Below, piece after piece: positions 7,133-15,105 of a stretch of 28,373 bases of DNA. A model generated the notes under the pieces. It was not told where the DNA came from and did no database searches. It saw only the letters and a list, made by a program, of their open reading frames with translations. Both the position numbers and the translations under genes were made by a program. The stretch lies in contig JAEZKZ010000098.1 of NCBI GenBank assembly GCA_023415305.1, forward strand, positions 1-28,373, given 5' to 3'. The DNA comes from Bacillota bacterium (lineage in GTDB: Bacteria > Bacillota > Clostridia > Acetivibrionales > DSM-1351). How positions within the stretch are numbered: position 1 is the first letter of the stretch; each line of letters starts with the position of its first letter.

Positions 7133-8398
7133 TCATATATCAAATGAATTACGGCCAAAGTTCTGGCGGAATTCAAGAGGAGTCATCCCTGTAAATCTCT
7201 TAAATACATTATTAAAATGATTCTGATAATTATATCCCAAAGCAAAGGAAATTTCCTGTATGGACTTATTTGTAAAAATCAGCAGGTTTTTACCTTCCTC
7301 AACCCGGATCAAGTTAACATTTTCCAAAAGGGATAAATTGGTTTCCTTTTTTATCAAGCTTGACAAATATACTGCATTCAGATTAACGTATTCGGCGAGT
7401 CTGTTTAAGGTGATTTTCTCTTTGTAGTGGCCCTTAATGTATTGCATCACACGCTTAATATGTAAGGATAAGTTGGCGGTATTTGATATTGAAACCAAAT
7501 AAGCCAGAGTTTCAAGCATATAAGATGTCTTCAGAATGATTTCTTGGGGAAATTTCAAATTTGATAAATTCTCAGAAAAGGTAGCTATTAAGTTAATTAT
7601 TCTCTTGTAGGGTGCATTAAATTGCAATGCAAAAATACATGAAAATGAGCAGATAATAAGACATTTATTTTTCAAGGAGCGAAAGTTATCATCTGCTGCT
7701 TTTGCGTTCCAAAATAAGCCTGAATTGTCATTCAGCAGATCTACAATACCCTCCATATGTCCCTGCATGATTTTTTCCTTTAATTTTAAGCAGAAACTAT
7801 AAAGGACATCATATTCTTCATTTTCTAAAAAATTTTTTTTATCCTCCATGAATTCATAAAAAATAGGTGTGGAATTAGGCTCTTTATTGCCGCATTGCTC
7901 AATAGGTGAGTACCAGACTTGTTCAAATGATTGACTCAAAGCCAGCAAAAGCCGGCCAAGATGATTCAGCCTTTCTTCTGAAACAATGGGCAAGGTTCTT
8001 AGAAGATTTCCAAATTTCACCCTTTTATGAAGGGGAAGAGACATTGTGTTTATAAGCTCATCTGTTGATTTTTTATCCGGGAAATAAGGTATAACAGGGC
8101 CTGCAACGTAGGCTCCTTTTATACTCTTTTCCACCTTGACCGGCACAATAATATACATAAGGAAGCCTGTAGTTTGAAAGGAGCACAAGTTGTTCTGATA
8201 GTCGACAGTTTGTGAAAACAGAGGCTCCAGAAAATCAATAACCTCCTGGAAGTCACCATATTCAAGTATTAATGAGTAATCGTAATTTTCAGAAAAATAT
8301 GAAGGAGTGTTTCTGAGATCATCTATGAATACTACAGGTATATTTGTAGTTATTGTATATGTATTGATAATTTTATTGATAGTACTTTTTTCGTGCAT
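7133..8398 (-). CDS. AraC-family transcriptional regulator with N-terminal sensor domain
   Basis: Transcription factor of 421 residues. The C-terminal 100 residues hold the two AraC helix-turn-helix units: ITLNRLAEYVNLNAVYLSSL, then KSIQEISFALGYNYQNHFNN and the closing FKRFTGMTPLEFRQ. The N-terminal 160 residues, with YIIVPVKVEKSIKGAYVAGP, resemble a PocR-type ligand or redox sensing domain; that assignment is tentative. A GTG at 8434 would add 12 residues, but AGAAAGGG stands just before ATG 8398, so I take 8398. It is divergent from the HD-GYP gene, with about 155 bp between them, and may control it as well as itself. Ligand and regulon are unknown. Confidence 0.85.
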   Translation of the reverse strand: MHEKSTINKIINTYTITTNIPVVFIDDLRNTPSYFSENYDYSLILEYGDFQEVIDFLEPLFSQTVDYQNNLCSFQTTGFLMYIIVPVKVEKSIKGAYVAGPVIPYFPDKKSTDELINTMSLPLHKRVKFGNLLRTLPIVSEERLNHLGRLLLALSQSFEQVWYSPIEQCGNKEPNSTPIFYEFMEDKKNFLENEEYDVLYSFCLKLKEKIMQGHMEGIVDLLNDNSGLFWNAKAADDNFRSLKNKCLIICSFSCIFALQFNAPYKRIINLIATFSENLSNLKFPQEIILKTSYMLETLAYLVSISNTANLSLHIKRVMQYIKGHYKEKITLNRLAEYVNLNAVYLSSLIKKETNLSLLENVNLIRVEEGKNLLIFTNKSIQEISFALGYNYQNHFNNVFKRFTGMTPLEFRQNFGRNSFDI

Positions 8399-8476
8399 AA
8401 ATATCCCTTTCTTACTGCAAAATAGCAAAAGCACATTAATCTTATGTAAAAAATCTTTATTTTAATTATATATTAT

Positions 8477-8504
8477 AGTATACAAAATGCTACAATAGTT
8501 ACAA
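8477..8504 (-). promoter_or_regulatory. Possible promoter of the AraC-family gene
   Basis: On the minus strand TTGTAA (8499-8504), a 16-bp spacer and TATACT (8477-8482). The region also contains a direct repeat of TACAATA (8491-8497 and 8500-8506) that could be an operator. Confidence 0.35.
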
Positions 8505-8553
8505 TATTTTTACTAATGTGACTAAATGATTCAAATTTCCTAGGGAGTTATAC

Positions 8554-9594
8554 ATGACGAAATTACGGGTAAGTGTATTTGATTGCAGATGCGGAGATGT
8601 TATAGCTAAAGACGTAATTAGTGATAAAGGCTTGATTTTAGCAGCTGAGAACCTGATACTTAATGACTTCATTATTTCAAAGCTGAAGACTATAGGTATT
8701 AAATCTGTTTGGATATATAAGGATTCCGGAAGCACCTATAGTTATTATGAAAAGAAGGAAAGGTTCGCTTCTAGCTATAAGGAAACCGTGTTAACAGTCA
8801 AAAATGTACTAAATAACATTGTTACAGGAAGAAGATTTGAATACAATGAAATAAAAAGTATAGCAGAATCAATGTACAAAAATCTGGATGGCATAGATAC
8901 TGTAATACAGTATCTCAACGAAATAAAAGGTTATGATGACTACACATATACCCATTGTGTCAATGTAGGATTCTATTCAATGCTGATAGGGAAAAGACTT
9001 CATATGCAGGATTCCAAGTTAATGGATCTTGTACAGGCAGGTTTGCTCCATGATATCGGAAAAATAAAAATAGAGAGTGAGCTTCTCAACAAAAAGGAAA
9101 AGTTAACTGATGAGGAGTTTGAAACAATAAAAAGGCATAGCATATTAGGGTATGAGATTCTAAAAGATTCACCATATGTCGGGACGGAAATAAAGAATGC
9201 GGTACTCATGCACCACGAAAGAATGGACGGTTCAGGATATCCTTTAGGTGTCAGGGACAAGGAAATCGGGGAGTATGCAAAAATTGTAGCTATTGCAGAC
9301 GTTTATGATGCAATGACCTCTGACCGCCCTTACAAGAAGAGGGTTACTCCTTTTGAGGCCTTCCATATGTTCCTTACTTCGGGCTTGTGTACCTTTGATA
9401 CATCAACCATTAATACATTTTTACTAAACTTCTCAACACACCTTGTAGGTGCTAAAGTTAAGCTGGATAACGGTGATATAGGGGAAATTGTGTACATTCC
9501 TCCCCATGAAATAATAAGTCCGATAATAAGGGTGGGTTCAACTTTCCTTAAGGTTACCAGAACCCAAAGCCCGAAAATAATAAGCTTTTTATAA
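8554..9594 (+). CDS. HD-GYP domain protein, probable c-di-GMP phosphodiesterase
   Basis: Predicted to hydrolyse cyclic di-GMP in the cytoplasm. The N-terminal 80 residues resemble the DUF3391-like leader of many HD-GYP proteins. The catalytic domain (about residues 120-285) is complete: HCVNVGFYS, the HD pair in LLHDIGK (about 163-169), HHERMDGSGYP (about 220-230) and IADVYDAMTSDRPYK. After the domain come about 60 further residues rich in beta-strand character. There is no membrane segment and no GGDEF or REC domain. The start ATG follows AGGGAG. It is divergent from an AraC regulator. Two hairpins follow the stop. Confidence 0.9.
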   Translation: MTKLRVSVFDCRCGDVIAKDVISDKGLILAAENLILNDFIISKLKTIGIKSVWIYKDSGSTYSYYEKKERFASSYKETVLTVKNVLNNIVTGRRFEYNEIKSIAESMYKNLDGIDTVIQYLNEIKGYDDYTYTHCVNVGFYSMLIGKRLHMQDSKLMDLVQAGLLHDIGKIKIESELLNKKEKLTDEEFETIKRHSILGYEILKDSPYVGTEIKNAVLMHHERMDGSGYPLGVRDKEIGEYAKIVAIADVYDAMTSDRPYKKRVTPFEAFHMFLTSGLCTFDTSTINTFLLNFSTHLVGAKVKLDNGDIGEIVYIPPHEIISPIIRVGSTFLKVTRTQSPKIISFL

Positions 9595-9660
9595 AATTAC
9601 AGATATTCTCTCTGCTGTAATTTTATTAATAGGGGTCTTTGCCGGGACCCCTATTTTTTA
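9592..9660 (+). terminator. Two consecutive hairpins ending the HD-GYP gene
   Basis: The first hairpin begins at the stop codon: TAAAATTACAG (9592-9602) with CTGTAATTTTA (9615-9625). The second is a classic terminator: TAGGGGTC (9630-9637) with GACCCCTA (9646-9653), then six T. The lipoprotein gene reads toward it from the other side. Confidence 0.8.
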
Positions 9661-9695
9661 ATTCCTTCATTACTATTACTTCTTACTTTACGCTT

Positions 9696-11207
9696 TTACG
9701 AACTGACTTTAACCGTTGTTTCCGCACTTTCATTTCCATAAACGTCTGTTGCTGTTATGGTCAGGGTGGATTTAGTTTTTACAGCAGTTATTGTTATATT
9801 GAAAGTACCATTTTCATCTGCCATCCCCTGTCCAATTATAGTGCTACCTTCCTTTATGGTTATTACTGAGTAAGCTTCTGCATTACCCGAAACAGCTTTA
9901 GAAGTCAATAAAACTTTATCAACAGTTGGTGCATCAGGCGGTGTAGTATCGGGTGCAAATTGCCCGCCCATGTCCGAAGCTCTATTTATATATAATCCCC
10001 CAAGGTCGGCAAAACTCAACGAGTTATCAGTAGTTACTTCAGGGATATCAATAACCACTTTTTGGTTGATTTTTGTAGTCTCGGTTTTAAAATTGACCTC
10101 ACATTTTATAGTCCCTTCATCCTCAATTTCATCAGGTATGTAATCTTCTTCTGTGAGCAAATTATATTTTTCAGGGGCTCCGTTGATATCTTTGGAGTTA
10201 ATAACGAATTCTATAGTTCCCTTTTGACTGACGATAAAACCGTCGCTGTTTATGTCGAAGTCGATGTTTATACCCTTGTCTCCCAGGATTCTTACATCGT
10301 TGAGAATAGACATTGCATTTTCCCATTCCTTTAGGAACTCTGGAAGATTGGTTCTAAACTCGTCAAAGGACCTGTTTATTTGGCCTTGTGCTTTAAGCTT
10401 TTCTCTATAAGGAAGATCTGAAAGTTGAATAGAATCAAGAATAAGGTTCTTAATAAAATTCATTGCAGATTCACTCTGGACAAAGTTCGTAACTGCATAT
10501 GACAATAGCTTTTTAAAACTAGCATCGTCAAGTTTCAGGTTATACACCGTTACAGTCTGATTGTCAATGGTCTTTGATCCCTTACTTGTGACAATTGAGA
10601 AACTTGGATTAAATTCCCTGGAATATGCCTTAATAAAGTCTATAAGCTTTGGTGTCAAGTTCCTACCATATTCTAAGTATTCTTTTGAATATATGTTGCT
10701 TTTCTCAGCGTTACCTGCAGATAGAATTTCTCCCATATCCATAACCAGATATTCCTTGTTGGTCATGTCAGACTCGCTATAAATCGGCAAAATATCCAAA
10801 AGAACCTTTGGAATCTTAACGACCTGCTTAATTTTCGGAGAATCCCCTGTTAAATCCATCTCAGACCAGGCGGTTATTTCTGAACTGATACCATCCATAC
10901 TTACATTTACATCACTCTGGGTTTTAGCAAGAGTCTTTTCCTTATTTCCTGTTACTTTTTGATTAACGGCGATTTTCATTCCATTAAACATTGAAGCTAT
11001 CTGCTCAAAGCTTTCTTTATCGCTGCCTTTTAATCCCTCAGATGTAAAATTGACTGTTACTTCGGTTTTACTCTCATAGGAATTGATATCAGGTTGTTTA
11101 CAAAGAGCGTTTAAGAGCATTAGCTCATCATAGGCACATCCTGCCAGAATAGTCAGACTTAGAGCTAAAACAGTTAGCAGAGAAACAATTTTTTTAAAAT
11201 TCTTCAT
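9696..11207 (-). CDS. Lipoprotein with C-terminal bacterial Ig-like domain
   Basis: A 503-residue exported protein. A hydrophobic signal of about 20 residues ends in a lipobox LAGC, with Cys23 the likely lipidated residue, so it should be anchored on the outer face of the membrane. The body (about residues 30-400) is rich in beta-strand and Lys/Asp and shows no family that I recognise. The last 80 residues, after DTTPPDAPTVDKV, form an Ig-like domain of the Big_6 type (SGNAEAYSVITIKEG, TITATDVYGNES), usual in surface proteins. GGAGGT precedes the start. It could be a surface-binding or sensory lipoprotein, but the sequence gives no catalytic motif. It stands as a single gene. Confidence 0.8.
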   Translation of the reverse strand: MKNFKKIVSLLTVLALSLTILAGCAYDELMLLNALCKQPDINSYESKTEVTVNFTSEGLKGSDKESFEQIASMFNGMKIAVNQKVTGNKEKTLAKTQSDVNVSMDGISSEITAWSEMDLTGDSPKIKQVVKIPKVLLDILPIYSESDMTNKEYLVMDMGEILSAGNAEKSNIYSKEYLEYGRNLTPKLIDFIKAYSREFNPSFSIVTSKGSKTIDNQTVTVYNLKLDDASFKKLLSYAVTNFVQSESAMNFIKNLILDSIQLSDLPYREKLKAQGQINRSFDEFRTNLPEFLKEWENAMSILNDVRILGDKGINIDFDINSDGFIVSQKGTIEFVINSKDINGAPEKYNLLTEEDYIPDEIEDEGTIKCEVNFKTETTKINQKVVIDIPEVTTDNSLSFADLGGLYINRASDMGGQFAPDTTPPDAPTVDKVLLTSKAVSGNAEAYSVITIKEGSTIIGQGMADENGTFNITITAVKTKSTLTITATDVYGNESAETTVKVSS

Positions 11208-11274
11208 AAAATACCTCCGTTTATCCGTTATTTTATCACAGATGCACTTGTATGTAAATTTATTCCACGGTTCA

Positions 11275-11294
11275 TACCATAGTTTAGTATGGTA
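11275..11294. promoter_or_regulatory. Inverted repeat, possible operator
   Basis: TACCATA (11275-11281) and TATGGTA (11288-11294) are separated by 6 bp. The repeat sits in the divergent intergenic region between the lipoprotein and the 40-residue protein, so a regulator here could act on both. TATGGTA also occurs in the control region near 16270-16311. Confidence 0.3.
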
Positions 11295-11370
11295 AATAGA
11301 TAGTTTTTAAGGTATTCTTTTTTTCCTTTATGATAAAAATATATTATATTTCAGTATTGGAGGAATTTTT

Positions 11371-11493
11371 ATGGGAAGAAAAGAACAGCCCGACCAGAGA
11401 AAGGCAAGAGTTAAAACAAGTGAAGGTCAGGTTCCTGATCAGAAGCAAAATGTTAATGGTGATTCCAAACCGTCATATAAAAAACATAAGTAG
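11371..11493 (+). CDS. Small basic hydrophilic protein, 40 residues
   Basis: ATG 11371 stands 7 nt after GGAGG, and the frame ends at TAG 11491-11493 just before a terminator, so this is a complete gene unit. The product starts MGRKEQPDQRKARVKTSEG and ends KPSYKKHK. It is rich in Lys, Arg, Gln and Asn, has no hydrophobic segment and is probably disordered. It resembles the short proteins annotated in clostridia as clostri-philic proteins; I recall that family only loosely. Its function is unknown. Confidence 0.6.
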   Translation: MGRKEQPDQRKARVKTSEGQVPDQKQNVNGDSKPSYKKHK

Positions 11494-11496
11494 TAG

Positions 11497-11521
11497 ACAG
11501 CCTCTTTCAAGGGGCTGTTTT
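11497..11521 (+). terminator. Intrinsic terminator of the small basic gene
   Basis: ACAGCCTC (11497-11504) pairs with GGGGCTGT (11511-11518), with one G-U pair and a 6-nt loop, then TTT. Confidence 0.65.
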
Positions 11522-11580
11522 AATGTTGTGCAGGAGGTTATAAGTTGTCTGCGGGTATAAGTAGAAGGCATGATCTCCGG

Positions 11581-13881
11581 TTACATTAAAGATTTTTTCA
11601 TGGTGCCAAGTAATTCAAGTCCCGCTTTCCAGTCCATCCCGGACAATTTACTGCGTAAATCCTGCAATGCGTCATTATCAAAGTTTTGAAGCAGAATAGG
11701 CTCAATTTTTATGAACCTTTCCCAAACGGCTAAATCGCTATTCTCACAAAGAGAGATAAGAGCGCTAAGCTCCATGTCGATACTTAAGGTATCAGTGGAG
11801 ATATTTGATTTATTTTCAGACTTATACTTTTGAACCAGCGCAGACGCCGATGAGAATGCTATTTTGAATTGTTTCTCCAAGAGAGAGTAAACCCTTGGAG
11901 ATAATCCTCCTTTTTCGGAAGCCTGGAGTTCCTTTACCGCAGCGTCTGCGGTTTCGGATAGAGCTAAGGCTCCAATGTTGCCTGACACACCCTTGACGGT
12001 GTGACATAGTAATATGGCATCAGAAGTTTTATTTTCCAATAGAGCAGTATTCAAACTATCAATAAAGCACTTATTGTTATCAATAAATAACTCAAGGATA
12101 CTTATGAACAAAAAATAATCTCCATTAAGCCTTTTTAATACAGCGGACACATCCAACTCTATACTTTTATTCTCAGGTATCCATTTAGCAATGGTCTCCA
12201 ATAATCGTTCAGGATCAAAAGGTTTCGTCAGATATGCATCCACTCCGGCGGCTAGGGCCTCTTTCCTTGCTGCTTCATCGGTATTAGCAGTGAGCACGAT
12301 AATAACAGGTTTTTCTGCAAGCTGCATACTGGTGATTCTCCTTGAGGTTTGAAGTCCGTCGAGTACTGGCATGTGAAGGTCCAATAAAACTATATCAAAG
12401 GGCTGTTTTTGCAGCTTGTCCAACGCTTCCTGCCCGCTTAAAGCCCTGACTGTAATATGGCCGACATTTCGTAGGAATTCCTCTACCACCATCAGGTTGA
12501 TCTCATTGTCATCTACCACCAAAATCCTTAAGGCTCCGGAGGGAGAATACTTATATGACGGTTTCGGACTTAAGAGCTCTGATTTGTCGGGAACTGGGGC
12601 TTCGACAGGAATCAATTCAATTAGAAAAGTAAACCTGCTACCTTGACCGGGCTGGCTCTCAACCTCTATTTTTCCGCCCATTTTCTCTATAAGGTTCTTG
12701 CTGATAACAAGTCCTAACCCTGTTCCGCCATATTTCTTCGATATGCTGGGATCACCCTGGGAAAATGGTTTAAATAAACTGCTCATCTGCTCTGGCTTAA
12801 TTCCAATACCGGTATCTTCAACTATAAACTTTATTAGAATCTTGTCAGAGTTTGTGCTAACATTCATAACCGTTACCGATACAGAACCGTTTTCAGTAAA
12901 CTTAACAGCATTCCCGACAATATTCAGCAAAACCTGCCTCAGCCTTGAAGGGTCACCGATACAATAAGATGGAACATCTTGGCTGATATTAAGGCGCAAG
13001 TTCAGACCCTTGGATATGATATTGTTTTCAAGAATATTTACAGCTTTATTAATAAGAGAAATCAAATTGAAATGGGTATTTTGAAGTATAAGTGTTTGAA
13101 AATCATATTTTGAAAAGTCAAGTATATCGTTCACTATGGACAGAAGGCTATCAGCAGAGTAATGTATTTTTTGAAGATAATCATTTTGTTTTGCATTTAA
13201 CCCCGTGTCTGTTAACAAACGGGTAAGACCGAGAATTGCGTTCAAAGGTGTTCGTATTTCATGGCTCATATTGGCAATAAAATCGCTTTTTGCACGACTT
13301 GCCGCCTCGGCGGCTGATTTAGCATTCATTAGTTCTTCCTGAGCTCGCTTCTGGCTTGTAAAATTTCTGATATAACCAGCAACCCTAAGGGCTTTCCCGT
13401 CAGAGTCTCTTTCCAACACAAGACCGGATGCTAACATCCACTGACAAACAGGGGCGACGGTCTTGATCCTGCATAAAACTTCAAATACTGCTGTCTTACC
13501 TGATATGTAATCGTTAAATGCGGTACTCACCATTTCTTTATCTTCTTCATGGATAAGCTGCTGAAAGTTTTGATTTATCAAGCCACCCGGGTACTTGATT
13601 CCACTGAAATCATAAAGAACGGTAGATTTTCCGGTAGTAGAATTGTAGTCCCAAAGTCCGATTTTTCCGGCTATTGCTGCAAACTTCAGCATTTCTTCGC
13701 TTTCTTTAAGGGCAAGCTCCGCCTCTTTTCTTGCAGATATATCTCTTACCAGCGAATTTATCTGAGCTGTTTTTTTCATTATAGCTCTTCTGAAATAATA
13801 ATAGCTCAGTAATAAAACACATACTGCAACTACCAGGGGGATTATAGTATGTAATGACAAAATGTTTCTTAAAGAAGCCAT
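11581..13881 (-). CDS. Hybrid sensor histidine kinase (TM-PAS-HisKA-HATPase-REC-HPt)
   Basis: Membrane-bound phosphorelay kinase of 766 residues. In order: one N-terminal membrane helix (about residues 11-30), a PAS sensor (about 60-180), HisKA with phospho-accepting His207 in MSHEIRTPLN, HATPase_c with NIVGNAVKFTENG, DTGIGI and GGTGLGL, a REC domain (ILVVDDNEINL, Asp501 in LLDLHMP), and a C-terminal HPt with His627 in LLCHTVKG. There is almost no extracytoplasmic part, so the signal is probably sensed by PAS inside the cell. A TTG at 13893 lies in frame, but ATG 13881 has GGAG at 6 nt and is preferred. It carries no output domain, so phosphate must pass from HPt to another REC. The divergent REC-kinase (Asp58) and the REC-AraC regulator (Asp55) are the nearest candidates. 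Confidence 0.9.
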   Translation of the reverse strand: MASLRNILSLHTIIPLVVAVCVLLLSYYYFRRAIMKKTAQINSLVRDISARKEAELALKESEEMLKFAAIAGKIGLWDYNSTTGKSTVLYDFSGIKYPGGLINQNFQQLIHEEDKEMVSTAFNDYISGKTAVFEVLCRIKTVAPVCQWMLASGLVLERDSDGKALRVAGYIRNFTSQKRAQEELMNAKSAAEAASRAKSDFIANMSHEIRTPLNAILGLTRLLTDTGLNAKQNDYLQKIHYSADSLLSIVNDILDFSKYDFQTLILQNTHFNLISLINKAVNILENNIISKGLNLRLNISQDVPSYCIGDPSRLRQVLLNIVGNAVKFTENGSVSVTVMNVSTNSDKILIKFIVEDTGIGIKPEQMSSLFKPFSQGDPSISKKYGGTGLGLVISKNLIEKMGGKIEVESQPGQGSRFTFLIELIPVEAPVPDKSELLSPKPSYKYSPSGALRILVVDDNEINLMVVEEFLRNVGHITVRALSGQEALDKLQKQPFDIVLLDLHMPVLDGLQTSRRITSMQLAEKPVIIVLTANTDEAARKEALAAGVDAYLTKPFDPERLLETIAKWIPENKSIELDVSAVLKRLNGDYFLFISILELFIDNNKCFIDSLNTALLENKTSDAILLCHTVKGVSGNIGALALSETADAAVKELQASEKGGLSPRVYSLLEKQFKIAFSSASALVQKYKSENKSNISTDTLSIDMELSALISLCENSDLAVWERFIKIEPILLQNFDNDALQDLRSKLSGMDWKAGLELLGTMKKSLM

Positions 13882-13920
13882 CTGTTTCTCCAATCGGCAG
13901 AACTTAACCGGCCACAGTAA

Positions 13921-13948
13921 TGGACTAATACTACTTATTGTATATAAT
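13921..13948 (+). promoter_or_regulatory. Possible promoter of the REC-kinase gene
   Basis: TGGACT (13921-13926), a 16-bp spacer and TATAAT (13943-13948). Its -10 box overlaps that of the opposite promoter at 13941-13969. Confidence 0.35.
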
Positions 13949-13969
13949 AATATTATACATAATATTCAA
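13941..13969 (-). promoter_or_regulatory. Possible promoter of the hybrid kinase gene
   Basis: On the minus strand TTGAAT (13964-13969), a 17-bp spacer and TATATA (13941-13946). It shares its -10 bases with the plus-strand promoter, so the two could not be bound by polymerase at once. Confidence 0.35.
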
Positions 13970-13998
13970 GTAAAAAACAGTTGCCAGGAGGCTTAACA

Positions 13999-15105
13999 TT
14001 GGAGCATATATACAAGAAGCCTGAAATATTAATAATTGATGATACTCCGGAGCATATACATTTTATAGCGTCGGTTATCAGAAAGAAAGGCTATAGGGTT
14101 CGGGGGGTAAGCAGTTCACTGAAGGCCCTTGAAGCCTTAAACAAGGGTATGCCGGATTTGATATTGCTGGACGTGTTAATGCCTGAAATGAATGGCTTTG
14201 AACTGTGCTCCCTAATAAAGGCTAATCCTTTGCATAGCTCAATTCCTATTATTTTTTTTACAGCAGTAAATGATAGTGAGTATATAGTCAAGGGTTTTGA
14301 GGCCGGCGCCCAGGACTATGTTTCGAAGCCCGTCAATGTAAGCGAACTGCTTGTTAGGATAGAAACCCATTTAAACCTGAAAAAGCGTACTGACAAACTT
14401 ATAGAAGCGTATAATGATATAGATGGCTTTAATCATATGCTTTCTCATGATTTAAAAGTATCAGTTTCTTCGATAAGCAAGCTTGCCGGTTTTCTCAGGG
14501 ATGCTGTTGAGGCCCGAAAGGAAGAGGATATAGTTGAAATAATAGATTTGCTGACAGAGAAGGCAGCAGAAACGGGTACACTTATAGAAAAATATTCTCA
14601 GCTTTCAAAACTCTCTGCTACCGCCGTGAACTTACAGAAAGTAAATATGGACAGTCTTGTTGAGAAAACTTTTGCTGAAGTAAGAAAAGTTTATCCCCTG
14701 CAAGGAACTTTATTTGAAAAGTCGGAACTGCCTGTAGTGTACGGAGATGCAGTATTACTAGAACAGGTTATGCTAAATATTTTTTCCAATGCTATAAAGT
14801 ATTCCAGCCGAAGAGAAATGTCATTAATCAAAGTAAAATGTCAAAAACTTGACTTCGAGTATGTTTTCTCAATTAAAGACAATGGTGTAGGTTTTGATAT
14901 GAGATACGCCGGAAATATTTTCAAAACCTTTGTAAGGCTACATACCAGCAGTGAATTCGAAGGTACAGGTATTGGGCTGTCGGTTGTTAAAAAAATAATT
15001 ACCCTCCATGGAGGGAAAGTCTGGATATCCGCGTGTGTTGACCAGGGAGCTGAAATTAGTTTCACTTTGCCTATAAAATCTGACTTGACGGATTTAGAGG
15101 GATAA
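13999..15105 (+). CDS. REC domain-histidine kinase
   Basis: Soluble protein of 368 residues with an N-terminal receiver (ILIIDDTPEH, Asp58 in LILLDVLMPEMNG, FFTA, and Lys in YVSKPVN) followed by a kinase core. The core holds the phospho-site His150 in LSHDLK, NIFSNAIKYS, DNGVGF and GTGIGLSVVKKI. The usual Pro after HDLK/HDLR is replaced (HDLKVSV). With the receiver ahead of the kinase, its activity is likely set by another kinase, plausibly the divergent hybrid kinase. A TTG at 13981 is in frame, but TTG 13999 lies 7 nt after AGGAGG and is preferred. Its stop lies inside the 3' end of the opposite REC-AraC gene (12-bp tail-to-tail overlap). Confidence 0.88.
   Translation: MEHIYKKPEILIIDDTPEHIHFIASVIRKKGYRVRGVSSSLKALEALNKGMPDLILLDVLMPEMNGFELCSLIKANPLHSSIPIIFFTAVNDSEYIVKGFEAGAQDYVSKPVNVSELLVRIETHLNLKKRTDKLIEAYNDIDGFNHMLSHDLKVSVSSISKLAGFLRDAVEARKEEDIVEIIDLLTEKAAETGTLIEKYSQLSKLSATAVNLQKVNMDSLVEKTFAEVRKVYPLQGTLFEKSELPVVYGDAVLLEQVMLNIFSNAIKYSSRREMSLIKVKCQKLDFEYVFSIKDNGVGFDMRYAGNIFKTFVRLHTSSEFEGTGIGLSVVKKIITLHGGKVWISACVDQGAEISFTLPIKSDLTDLEG

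Noticed and set aside
11545..11589. 14-codon frame with TTG start behind AGGAGG
   Set aside because: Located after a terminator and overlapping the end of the opposite kinase gene, with no sign of function; a chance ribosome-site match is likely.
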